A DNA stretch of 6,429 bases from Chloroflexota bacterium (GCA_003242205.1 QGUR01000267.1:1-6429); one strand, 5' to 3'. Numbered from the stretch's first letter, positions 1-5,772 are shown. The notes: generated by a model not told the origin, from the letters alone. Program-made: numbers and translations.

Positions 1-207
1 AAATACACCAGCCAGCGCTGCTCTGCTTGTGGGCATATCGAACGGGCAAATCGTAAGTCTCAAAGCGAGTTCCTCTGCTGTGCTTGCGGACACACGGCTC
101 ATGCCGATGTCAACGCTGCTAGAAACATTGCATGGGCGGCTGTCATACCGCCTATTGTCTCGGAGACGCCTGCGGGCGTCGCGCCAGGGACAAGCCCCCG
201 CCTTTAG
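1..207 (+). CDS. tnpB: TnpB (IS200/IS605-family OrfB), C-terminal 68 codons, 5' part outside window
   Basis: Reading frame 1 is open from base 1 to a TAG at 205-207 and encodes the C-terminal end of a TnpB RNA-guided nuclease. Visible residues 7-29 carry the zinc-ribbon pattern C-S-A-C-G-H ... C-x-A-C-G-H (Cys 7, 10, 26 and 29). It is followed by [10 protein letters not shown] at 34-43, whose Asp36 corresponds to the third catalytic acidic residue of the RuvC domain. In the family, TnpB cuts DNA using an omega RNA made from the end of its own gene and helps retain the element after transposition. The remaining ~25 residues run into the right-end hairpin, and the stop lies in that hairpin's loop and stem, as is common for these elements. 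No frameshift or stop is visible, so the gene may be intact upstream. No start codon falls in the window. The frame overlaps the 3' end of the minus-strand membrane-protein gene, which the insertion has altered. Confidence 0.9.
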   Translation, partial: KYTSQRCSACGHIERANRKSQSEFLCCACGHTAHADVNAARNIAWAAVIPPIVSETPAGVAPGTSPRL

Positions 208-628
208 GCGTGGGGTCTATGACCCGTCGCCATGTATTGAACACGAATGCCCAACCGGCGATCAGTTGCAGCACCGCCGAAAGCGCGAGCGTCCAACCGG
301 CATTCAGGTCTGGCCGTACGGTCACGAGCGGTTCAAAGATGGCGCGTACGATCAGCCCGAAGTTGAGCAGCCACAGCACCATCCAGGCGATCGTTTCCGA
401 ACCGCGCGGGCGTTCCCGCGATTCCTTCGGGAACATCCAGTACACCACACCGATGATCAACTGGGTGATCCAGCCAACCATCAGCAGGTGAAGCTGTACC
501 GGGCGCAGCGTGGCGATAAACTGGGGCAGGCCCAGCATCGGCTGCGCCGCCATCAGCAACCCCATAGCCAGCGCGACAACGAAATAAACCAGACCAGCTT
601 TGATGAACAACCGTGACAATCGTGGCAT
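152..628 (-). CDS. Four-helix membrane protein resembling a haem-copper oxidase subunit I module, C-terminus rewritten by an IS element
   Basis: A 158-residue integral membrane protein with four hydrophobic segments at about residues 10-28, 45-66, 79-98 and 112-131. The second carries [21 protein letters not shown] (His47 onwards). This is like the His-containing helices of cytochrome oxidase subunit I/NnrS-type proteins and of short uncharacterised membrane proteins in Chloroflexota and relatives. His47 is a candidate haem or metal ligand, but no reaction can be assigned. The start is ATG at 628. A purine-rich GGGGGGAGGG lies ~16 nt upstream, so the ribosome site is poor. Native sequence appears to end around N-T-W-R-R-V (131-136). 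The remaining residues, ending at TAG 152-154, are read from the right end of the tnpB element on the other strand. All four helices survive, so the protein may still work. It lies 92 bp downstream of the ferredoxin gene in the same direction and is probably co-transcribed with it. Confidence 0.75.
   Translation of the reverse strand: MPRLSRLFIKAGLVYFVVALAMGLLMAAQPMLGLPQFIATLRPVQLHLLMVGWITQLIIGVVYWMFPKESRERPRGSETIAWMVLWLLNFGLIVRAIFEPLVTVRPDLNAGWTLALSAVLQLIAGWAFVFNTWRRVIDPTPKGGGLSLARRPQASPRQ
194..216 (+). repeat. IS200/IS605 right-end imperfect hairpin
   Basis: CCCC-CGCC (195-202), loop TTTA (203-206), GGCG-T-GGGG (207-215): eight base pairs with a single bulged T at 211, plus a possible G-U closing pair 194/216. 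Family members use such a subterminal hairpin for recognition by the TnpA transposase and as the 3' portion of the omega RNA. The tnpB stop codon lies inside it. Confidence 0.75.
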
Positions 629-644
629 GCGGTTTACGTCTTGG

Positions 645-713
645 CCCTCCCCCCTGCGCTCGCGCGCCCCTCGCCCTGAGAAAGCAGGGGCCGGAGGCCC
701 GGAGGATGAGGGC
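645..713. repeat. GC-rich interspersed repeat between ferredoxin and membrane-protein genes
   Basis: This stretch has the composition and pattern of dispersed intergenic repeats in Chloroflexota genomes; on the minus strand it reads GCCCTCATCC, then CCGGCCCC, then CAGGGCGAGGGG and a GGGGGGAGGG run. It contains nested inverted arms: GCCCCT (666-671) with AGGGGC (686-691), and alternatively CCCTG (674-678) with CAGGG (685-689). A tandem CCGGAGG/CCCGGAGG lies at 691-705. It fills almost the whole gap between the ferredoxin stop and the membrane-protein start, so it would sit inside any shared transcript. The repeat assignment is from recall of similar elements; copy number cannot be seen in one window. 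Confidence 0.5.
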
Positions 714-720
714 TATCTAC

Positions 721-951
721 CTACGCCCGATCCGCCTCGGGACCGGCCTTCACAATCAGATAGGGCAATTCGATGGCGCTGACCGGACAGATGTTCTCGC
801 ACAGGGTGCAGTAAGTGCAGGCCTGCGGATCAACCAGCGCCGCTTTCCCGTCAACGATCCCAAGCGCCGACACCGGGCAGACGGCAACACATTCCCCACA
901 GCCGGTACATGCTTTGCGGTCGATCTGAGGTAACCATTCCGGTCCGTACAC
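721..951 (-). CDS. 2x[4Fe-4S] bacterial-type ferredoxin
   Basis: A 76-residue soluble electron carrier. Two classical cluster motifs are complete: C15-x2-C18-x2-C21-x3-C25-P and C45-x2-C48-x2-C51-x3-C55-P, related by the usual internal duplication, so two [4Fe-4S] clusters are expected. It would pass low-potential electrons in the cytoplasm; its partners are not identifiable from sequence alone. The start is GTG at 951: an in-frame TGA lies five codons upstream, and GAAAGG at 960-965 sits 8 nt before the GTG. The gene follows the Crp/Fnr regulator by 84 bp in the same direction, with an FNR-type box and a matching -10 element in the gap. It is followed after 92 bp by the membrane protein. A short C-terminal tail after the second motif ends at TAG 721-723. 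Control by the adjacent regulator is likely but inferred. Confidence 0.9.
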   Translation of the reverse strand: MYGPEWLPQIDRKACTGCGECVAVCPVSALGIVDGKAALVDPQACTYCTLCENICPVSAIELPYLIVKAGPEADRA

Positions 952-984
952 AACGAACGCCTTTCATCACGAGCCTACGCTGCC

Positions 985-990
985 AGCATA
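985..990 (-). promoter_or_regulatory. -10 element of the FNR-box promoter for ferredoxin and membrane protein
   Basis: Minus-strand TATGCT (4 of 6 to TATAAT) predicts a start site at about 978. The FNR-type box centre is then at -41.5, the standard position for class II activation by FNR/CRP proteins. The resulting leader is ~26 nt and contains the ribosome site at 960-965. No good -35 hexamer is present, as expected for an activator-dependent promoter. Inverted arms CCTACG (974-979) and CGTAGG (993-998) flank the element and could be a second binding site. Confidence 0.5.
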
Positions 991-1012
991 GTCGTAGGTG
1001 GCGTTCCCGTCC

Positions 1013-1026
1013 TTGACTTACATCAA
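1013..1026 (-). promoter_or_regulatory. FNR/DNR/NnrR-type operator upstream of the ferredoxin gene
   Basis: TTGAC-TTAC-ATCAA matches the FNR consensus TTGAT-N4-ATCAA at nine of ten specified positions and the DNR/NnrR-type variant fully. A further C/G pair extends the symmetry (CTTGA-N6-TCAAG, 1012-1027). The site begins 9 bp beyond the regulator's stop codon and is centred at 1019.5. The neighbouring Crp/Fnr protein has the recognition-helix residues expected to bind it. Confidence 0.7.
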
Positions 1027-1035
1027 GACGCAAAC

Positions 1036-1716
1036 TCAAAGCGCGGCGATAGATTTGAGGATGTCTTCGCGCACGATCAGGATACGGTGGCGGTCGAAGC
1101 GAATCGCCCCGGCTTCTTCCAGCGAGCGCAGCGCCCGGCTGATGCTCTCCGGCGTGGTAGCGAGGTGCGCGGCGATGGCGACGCGCGTCACACCCGGCCC
1201 GCTGAGCGCGGGATCTTCCGCCTGTTTGATCAGGAACCGCGCCAGCCTGATGACGACCGAATAGAGCGCAAGGTCTTCGATCTGGTCTACCAGCGAACGC
1301 ACGCGCGCCGCCAGAATTTGAATGACGCGCGCCGCAACGCGGGCATCGGAGAGCAAGAGCTCGCGTAGGACTTCGGCGGGGATGAGCCACACTGTCGCGC
1401 GGCTGAGCGCCGCCGCATTGGCCGGGTTAGGCCCACCATCGAGGGCCGCGATGTCGTTGAAGGTGTTGCCGTTGCCGCGAAGATGCAGAATATGCTCTTC
1501 CCCGTCCGGATTAACCTTAAAAATCTTCACGCGCCCCTGTTCGACAATCCACAGGCCCGCCGCCGGGTCGCCCTCATAGAAGATCGTTTCGTCGGGTTCG
1601 TAGGTAAAACGCAGGGCGCGGCTGGCCAGCGCCTCCGTTTGGGCAGCGTCGAGGTCGGCGAAATAGGCCAGAGAATGCAGATATTCGGGCAGTGAAAAGG
1701 CGGTCTGGTCGGACAA
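1036..1716 (-). CDS. Crp/Fnr-family transcriptional regulator, FNR/DNR-like DNA specificity, no cysteines
   Basis: About 226 residues, the normal family length: an N-terminal cyclic-nucleotide-type beta-roll (about residues 10-120, with G-L-W-I-V-E-Q-G-R-V-K-I-F), a long dimerisation helix, and a C-terminal winged helix-turn-helix. The recognition helix reads T-P-E-S-I-S-R-A-L-R. It places Glu, Ser and Arg as in FNR (E209, S212, R213), which bind TTGA half-sites, and a matching box follows the gene. cAMP-contact residues of CRP are not conserved. There is no cysteine from this start, so an FNR-type [4Fe-4S] sensor is excluded; haem/NO sensing as in DNR is possible but unproven. I chose TTG at 1716 because GGAGG precedes it by 4 nt and the family alignment starts here. 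A longer frame opens at TTG 1770 (244 residues, adding three Cys) but lacks a ribosome site. It is divergent from prfA and upstream of the ferredoxin and membrane-protein genes, its likely targets. Confidence 0.88.
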   Translation of the reverse strand: MSDQTAFSLPEYLHSLAYFADLDAAQTEALASRALRFTYEPDETIFYEGDPAAGLWIVEQGRVKIFKVNPDGEEHILHLRGNGNTFNDIAALDGGPNPANAAALSRATVWLIPAEVLRELLLSDARVAARVIQILAARVRSLVDQIEDLALYSVVIRLARFLIKQAEDPALSGPGVTRVAIAAHLATTPESISRALRSLEEAGAIRFDRHRILIVREDILKSIAAL

Positions 1717-1802
1717 TGCGCCTCCGTTGCATCTCGTTTCGCGGTTTGGGCAGCAGCGCCGCGCCAGCAATGGTAACGCATCTCACGCGCGCACGCGGAA
1801 GC

Positions 1803-1821
1803 TGTGACAAATGGTGTCACA
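1803..1821. promoter_or_regulatory. 19-bp perfect dyad between regulator and prfA
   Basis: TGTGACA (1803-1809), spacer AATGG, TGTCACA (1815-1821): perfect 7-bp arms. It looks CRP-like (TGTGA...TCACA), but the inner spacing is 9 bp rather than 6, so a normal CRP dimer site is unlikely. It is centred ~54 bp upstream of the predicted prfA start site and ~96 bp upstream of the regulator's TTG, where it could govern either gene, including regulator autocontrol. Minus-strand TTGTCA within it resembles a -35 hexamer, but no good -10 follows. Confidence 0.5.
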
Positions 1822-1853
1822 ACCCGCATCTACAAACAGCGCCCGCGCGCACG

Positions 1854-1859
1854 TATAAT
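1854..1859 (+). promoter_or_regulatory. Consensus -10 box of the prfA promoter
   Basis: A perfect TATAAT lies 47 bp before the prfA ATG and predicts a start near 1866 with a ~40-nt leader. The -35 region is weak (TACAAA at 1831-1836, 17 bp spacing, 3 of 6). The box sits in a perfect 13-bp palindrome, ACGTAT-A-ATACGT (1851-1863), so the opposite strand reads TATTAT and could also serve as a -10. Confidence 0.6.
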
Positions 1860-1906
1860 ACGTTTATTCCGTTTTACACCCATCGAGATTATCCACAAGG
1901 CAACTT

Positions 1907-2980
1907 ATGTTAGACAAACTGGCAGGTATTCAGGCGCGTTACGACGAACTGGGAACGCTGATGGCAGACCCTGCCGTGATGAGCGACCATAAAAAACTGC
2001 GCGAGTACGGGCAGGAACGCGCCAACCTGGAAGAAATCGTCACCGTTTATCAGGAGTACCGGCGTCAGCTTCAGGAACTGGAAGACGCGCGCGAACTACT
2101 TGCCGAAGAACGCGACCCCGATCTACGCGCGCTGGCCGAGGAGGAAATCGCCAAGCTGGAGGAAAGCACGGAAGCGCTTTACGAACGCCTGAAGCTGCTG
2201 CTGCTGCCGAAAGACCCGCGCGACGAGAAAAACGTCATCATGGAAATCCGCGCCGGAGCAGGCGGCGATGAGGCCGGGCTGTTCGTGGCCGACCTGTTCC
2301 GCATGTACAGCTACTATGCCCAGAATCGCGGCTGGAAAATCGAAGTCATCGATCAGCACGATACCGGTGTCGGCGGCTTTAAGGAAATCAAGTTCGAAGT
2401 CAAAGGGCGTGGCGCGTACAGCCGCCTGAAGTGGGAAAGCGGTGTGCATCGCGTGCAGCGCGTCCCGGAAACCGAAAGTCAGGGCCGCGTGCATACCAGC
2501 ACCGCCACCGTCGCCGTTCTGGCCGAAGTCGACGAAGTGGACGTCGAGCTGGATATGAACGACGTGCGCGTCGATGTCTATCGCAGCGGCGGCGCGGGCG
2601 GCCAGTCGGTCAACACGACCGACTCGGCGGTGCGGATGACGCACATCCCAACCGGCATCGTCGTCGCCGTACAGGACGAGCGCAGCCAGCTTCAGAACCG
2701 CATACGCGCCAAACAGATTCTGCTCGCCCGGCTGTACGAGCTTGAACTGGAAAAGCAGCGCTCGGCGCTGGACAACGAGCGCCGGGGACAGGTCGGCACA
2801 GGCGAACGCGCCGAGAAAATCCGCACCTATAACTTTCCTCAGAACCGCGTCACCGACCACCGCATCAACCTGACAAGCTATAACCTGCCGCGCGTGATGG
2901 ACGGCGAGCTTGACGAATTTATCGACGAGCTGATCGCCAGAGATCAGGCCGAAAAACTGGCCAGCGGCGCAAGCACCTAG
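1907..2980 (+). CDS. prfA: Peptide chain release factor 1 (RF1)
   Basis: A 357-residue class I release factor; E. coli RF1 has 360. It recognises UAA and UAG in the ribosomal A site and triggers hydrolysis of peptidyl-tRNA. The universal catalytic motif G-G-Q is at 231-233 within [11 protein letters not shown]. The anticodon-like tripeptide position holds P-E-T (187-189), the P-x-T form of RF1 rather than the S-P-F of RF2. The N-terminal third is a charged helical domain, and the C-terminus has the usual [13 protein letters not shown] segment. The Gln in G-G-Q is the residue normally methylated by PrmC; no prmC is present, although the two genes are often adjacent. The start ATG at 1907 has AAGG at 1897-1900, 6 nt upstream, and a TATAAT promoter box lies further upstream. 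The gene appears monocistronic, since the next gene converges on it. Confidence 0.97.
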   Translation: MLDKLAGIQARYDELGTLMADPAVMSDHKKLREYGQERANLEEIVTVYQEYRRQLQELEDARELLAEERDPDLRALAEEEIAKLEESTEALYERLKLLLLPKDPRDEKNVIMEIRAGAGGDEAGLFVADLFRMYSYYAQNRGWKIEVIDQHDTGVGGFKEIKFEVKGRGAYSRLKWESGVHRVQRVPETESQGRVHTSTATVAVLAEVDEVDVELDMNDVRVDVYRSGGAGGQSVNTTDSAVRMTHIPTGIVVAVQDERSQLQNRIRAKQILLARLYELELEKQRSALDNERRGQVGTGERAEKIRTYNFPQNRVTDHRINLTSYNLPRVMDGELDEFIDELIARDQAEKLASGAST

Positions 2981-3046
2981 TCGCATTACAGGGCGAGGCC
3001 GCGTCCCGCCGCTGTAGCCCAGCCCCAACACAAGACAGCAAAACGA

Positions 3047-3069
3047 ACTCCCCGCCAGAGACGGGGAGT
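3047..3069 (-). terminator. Terminator hairpin between prfA and hppA
   Basis: ACTCCCCG (3047-3054), loop of 7, CGGGGAGT (3062-3069): a perfect GC-rich 8-bp stem. On the minus strand it is followed by TCGTTTTGCTGTCTTGTG, a modest U-tract, so it mainly suits hppA, 42 bp after that stop. On the plus strand no T-run follows, so prfA termination here would be weak or use another mechanism. The rest of 2981-3110 shows no gene. Confidence 0.65.
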
Positions 3070-3110
3070 CCATACAAGCTGTCAGAGGTCAAAGGGTTGA
3101 GAAGAGCCGG

Positions 3111-5639
3111 CTAGTCAGCCGCCCCGGTTTGACTCACCTGCTCGACAATCTCGATGACAGACGTGTCTTCGCGCTTGCTCCGCATCACTGCCCAGACGAT
3201 AACCGCCAGCAGGACGATCATGACTACGATGATGGCCAGCCGCGACGATTCGGCATTCTGCGGCGCGGCGGCAGTCACGACCAGCGGAGCCGCCAGCAGC
3301 GAGACCAGATTGACCACCTTGATCATCGGGTTGAGCGCCGGGCCGGCAGTGTCCTTGAAGGGATCGCCAACCGTATCGCCGACGACCGCCGCCTTGTGCG
3401 CTTCGCTGCCCTTGCCGCCGTAGTTGCCCTCTTCGATGTATTTCTTGGCGTTGTCCCACGCGCCGCCGGCATTGCTCATAAAGACGGCCATCAACTGACC
3501 GGCGAGAATGATCCCCGCCAGGAAGCCGCCCAGCGCCGCCGCGCCCAGCAGAAAACCGACGACAACCGGCATCAGAACGGCGATCACGCCCAGCGGCAGC
3601 AGTTCGCGCTGCGCCGCCCTTGTCGACACGCTAACCGCTTCCGCGTAGTCGGGCGTGCGCGTGCCTTCCAGAATGCCGGGGATGCGGAACTGGCGGCGCA
3701 CCACGTTGATCATCTCGAACGCCGCGCGATTGACCGCGCGGATAAGCAGGCTGCTGAACAGGAAGATCAGGCCGCCGCCGATGAGGAAACCGATAAAGAC
3801 CAGCGGCTCGGCGATGTTGATGCCGGTGCTGAACAGCGTACGTTCGAGCGGGATTTGAAGGCCAAGCTGCACCACGCGCGTATCGGTCAGGAACGAGCCG
3901 AACAACGAAACCGCCGCGATGACTGCCGAACCGATGGCGACACCTTTGGTGATGGCCTTGGTCGTGTTGCCAACCGCGTCGAGGCTTTCGAGCGTCTCGC
4001 CGCCTGCACCGCCGCTTTCGCCCGCCAGTTCGGCCACGCCCTGTGCATTGTCCGAAATCGGGCCGAAGGCGTCCATCGACACGTTATTGCCAGTCAGCGT
4101 CAGCATACCGATGCCGGTCATGGCGACGCCGTAGAGCACCGCCGTGAAGGTATCGACAATCTGCACGCCGTTGGCGTCGGTAATCGGGAACGCCATGAAA
4201 ATCGCGACGCTGGCGAGGATGCTGCCGGCAATGACGATGATCGCCCATGTGCTGCTTTCCATACCCGTCGCAAGCCCGCTGAGGATCGTTGTCGCGGACC
4301 CGGTCTGCGTATTACGCGCAATTTCCTGTACCGGCTCGTGCTCGGTTCCCGTGAAATAGGCGGTTACCCGGTCGATCACAATCGCGAGCAGCACGCCAAC
4401 GATCACCGTCGCCAGTGGCTGCCAGATGATATTGCCGCTGTTGATGTTCGGGTCGCGCATGTAGGCGACGGTGAAGATGGCAAACAGCGTGATGCTGATC
4501 GCCGCCGCGGTGTAGAAACCGCGCGTGATGGCTTGCAGCGCGTCGCGCCCACGCGTCGATCTGACGAGGTAGGTGCTGATGATGGAACTGAGCACGCCGA
4601 TACCGCGTACGACCAGCGGGAATACGATCCAGATGGGACTGCGCGTGACGGTCGCCATGGCCAGACCAAGGATCAGGCCCGAAACAATCGTCACTTCATA
4701 GCTCTCGAAGATGTCCGCCGCCATACCCGCGCAGTCGCCGACGTTGTCGCCAACCAGGTCAGCGATGACTGCCGCGTTACGCGGGTCGTCTTCCGGCAGA
4801 CCTGCCTCGACCTTGCCGACAAGGTCCGCGCCGACATCCGCCGCTTTGGTATAGATACCGCCGCCAACACGCATGAACAGCGCCAGCAGCGTGCCGCCAA
4901 AGCCGAACCCAAGCAGCGCGTCGGGCGAGGCGATGCCGAACAGGATGAAAATGATCGTGCCGCCGAACAGCCCCAGACCGTCGGTCAACATGCCGGTGAT
5001 GGTGCCGGAACGATAGGCGATACGCAGGGCATCGGCATAGCCGCGCTTCGGGTCAACCGCCGCAGCGGCAACACGCACATTGCCCTGAACCGCCATGTTC
5101 ATGCCGACGAAACCGACCATCGCCGAAAAGATCGCGCCCATCAGGAATGCGCCGGCGCGGCCAATGGCTGTGTTGATGCGCGCCGCGTCGCACGCATTCA
5201 GCCCGTACTGCACGATGGCCGCTTCCTCGGCATAGACAACCGCGTTAGCCTGCAACAATGCGAGTTCGGTAGCGCTCAGGCTGCCGTTTGTCGCCGCGAT
5301 CTCGGCGCGAATGGCGTCGGCGTCGACGGTGGCACGGGCTTCTTCAGCCACCTCCGGGCAGAAGTGCTCGATGGCGTAGGGCGTCGGGTTGACGACATAG
5401 ACGCTGAAGAACAGCACGACTACCAGAACCAGAATCAAAACGGCGATAATGCGAAACTGCGAGCGCAGATACGCGTTAGCGCCGGTTTTGATATAACTCC
5501 AGACTTCCTGCATGCGGGCCGATCCTTTGCTTTCGGAAAGGATTTGCCGCGTGAGCCACGCGGCATACAAGAGGCCCGCCACGGCAATGCCCAGAACCAT
5601 GAATATCAGCGTATTTTCAGTTTCACTTAGTGGACGCAT
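3111..5639 (-). CDS. hppA: K+-independent proton-pumping membrane pyrophosphatase with enlarged loop 2-3
   Basis: An 842-residue integral membrane enzyme that hydrolyses cytoplasmic pyrophosphate and pumps protons outward; most bacterial relatives have about 650-750 residues. Active-site signatures are complete: G-G-G-I-Y-T-K-A-A-D (259-268), D268-V-G-A-D-L-V-G-K276-V-E278, D294-x3-D298-x3-D302, D-A-F-G-P-I-S-D-N-A (523-532) and the C-terminal G-D-T-V-G-D-P-F-K-D-T (754-764). G-N-T-T-K561-A-I-T564 has the Lys/Thr pair of K+-independent enzymes, whose characterised members pump H+. Residue 295 is Leu where Asn is usual (D-N-V-G-D-N-V-G-D). Between helices 2 and 3 (residues ~84-158) lies an extra ~75-residue extracytoplasmic segment with Cys94 and Cys150, the only cysteines besides C303. 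The start is ATG at 5639, with GGAGAG (5649-5654) 9 nt upstream. It converges with prfA and is followed by a terminator. Confidence 0.97.
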   Translation of the reverse strand: MRPLSETENTLIFMVLGIAVAGLLYAAWLTRQILSESKGSARMQEVWSYIKTGANAYLRSQFRIIAVLILVLVVVLFFSVYVVNPTPYAIEHFCPEVAEEARATVDADAIRAEIAATNGSLSATELALLQANAVVYAEEAAIVQYGLNACDAARINTAIGRAGAFLMGAIFSAMVGFVGMNMAVQGNVRVAAAAVDPKRGYADALRIAYRSGTITGMLTDGLGLFGGTIIFILFGIASPDALLGFGFGGTLLALFMRVGGGIYTKAADVGADLVGKVEAGLPEDDPRNAAVIADLVGDNVGDCAGMAADIFESYEVTIVSGLILGLAMATVTRSPIWIVFPLVVRGIGVLSSIISTYLVRSTRGRDALQAITRGFYTAAAISITLFAIFTVAYMRDPNINSGNIIWQPLATVIVGVLLAIVIDRVTAYFTGTEHEPVQEIARNTQTGSATTILSGLATGMESSTWAIIVIAGSILASVAIFMAFPITDANGVQIVDTFTAVLYGVAMTGIGMLTLTGNNVSMDAFGPISDNAQGVAELAGESGGAGGETLESLDAVGNTTKAITKGVAIGSAVIAAVSLFGSFLTDTRVVQLGLQIPLERTLFSTGINIAEPLVFIGFLIGGGLIFLFSSLLIRAVNRAAFEMINVVRRQFRIPGILEGTRTPDYAEAVSVSTRAAQRELLPLGVIAVLMPVVVGFLLGAAALGGFLAGIILAGQLMAVFMSNAGGAWDNAKKYIEEGNYGGKGSEAHKAAVVGDTVGDPFKDTAGPALNPMIKVVNLVSLLAAPLVVTAAAPQNAESSRLAIIVVMIVLLAVIVWAVMRSKREDTSVIEIVEQVSQTGAAD

Positions 5640-5772
5640 GATGTGATGCTCTCCATCATCCAGAGGAGATATGAAAGATACGGCTGCTATTTTTGGCTTG
5701 GGGGGCTGGAAGCGGACGCCACGGGGAAAATTGCCGATGGTGCGCTTTCACGCTCCTCAGCAAAAGTAGCTA

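Larger units (their letters stand above)
1..217 (+). mobile_element. Right end of an IS200/IS605-type insertion sequence
   Basis: The tnpB 3' end is followed by a hairpin typical of IS200/IS605 right ends. Its stem pairs 195-202 with 207-215 (one bulged T at 211) around a TTTA loop. The element should end at or a few bases after position 216, but the exact cleavage point cannot be fixed without the left end or an empty site. The change from transposon to host sequence is also visible in the opposite-strand gene, where recognisable membrane-protein sequence stops at about base 221. The left end, any tnpA, and the target motif lie outside the window. These elements make no target-site duplication, so none is expected. 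Confidence 0.8.
1..233 (+). ncRNA. Putative omega RNA (TnpB guide RNA) overlapping the tnpB 3' end
   Basis: In characterised IS200/IS605 elements the guide RNA scaffold comes from the tnpB 3' end and the right end, and roughly 16-20 nt of flanking host DNA serve as the guide. Here the corresponding stretch can form three successive small hairpins: 135-139 with 148-152, 165-170 with 175-180 (loop TGCG), and the right-end hairpin 194-216. The guide would start near 217 and read into the 3' end of the adjacent membrane-protein gene, antisense to its mRNA. The 5' boundary is unknown and expression is not shown, so this is a family-based prediction. Confidence 0.4.

Noticed and set aside
135..180. 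Stand-alone palindromic repeat element
   Set aside because: The two small hairpins lie inside the tnpB coding end and are better explained as part of the transposon's guide-RNA region.
29..616. 195-codon plus-strand ORF across the left region
   Set aside because: It overlaps both the real tnpB frame and the minus-strand membrane-protein gene out of frame. Its Arg/Gln/His-rich translation has the look of an antisense shadow, with no domain pattern.
851..1390. 179-codon minus-strand ORF joining the regulator and ferredoxin regions
   Set aside because: Out-of-frame reading of the winged-helix half of the regulator and the start of the ferredoxin; Arg/Pro-rich and without motifs.
1717..1770. 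Longer regulator start at TTG 1770 with three N-terminal Cys as a possible Fe-S sensor
   Set aside because: No ribosome site upstream, family similarity begins after residue 19, and the fourth Cys needed for an FNR cluster is absent; TTG 1716 with GGAGG fits better.
1803..1821. Classical CRP site
   Set aside because: TGTGA and TCACA are present but separated by 9 bp instead of 6, so it is kept only as an unassigned dyad.
2123..3073. 316-codon minus-strand ORF opposite prfA
   Set aside because: Antisense shadow of a clear RF1 gene; it has no recognisable domain and extends through the terminator hairpin.
3129..5630. 833-codon plus-strand ORF opposite hppA
   Set aside because: Long, but a compositional mirror of a GC-rich gene: Asp/Arg/His/Gln-rich with no motif, while the minus strand encodes every pyrophosphatase signature.
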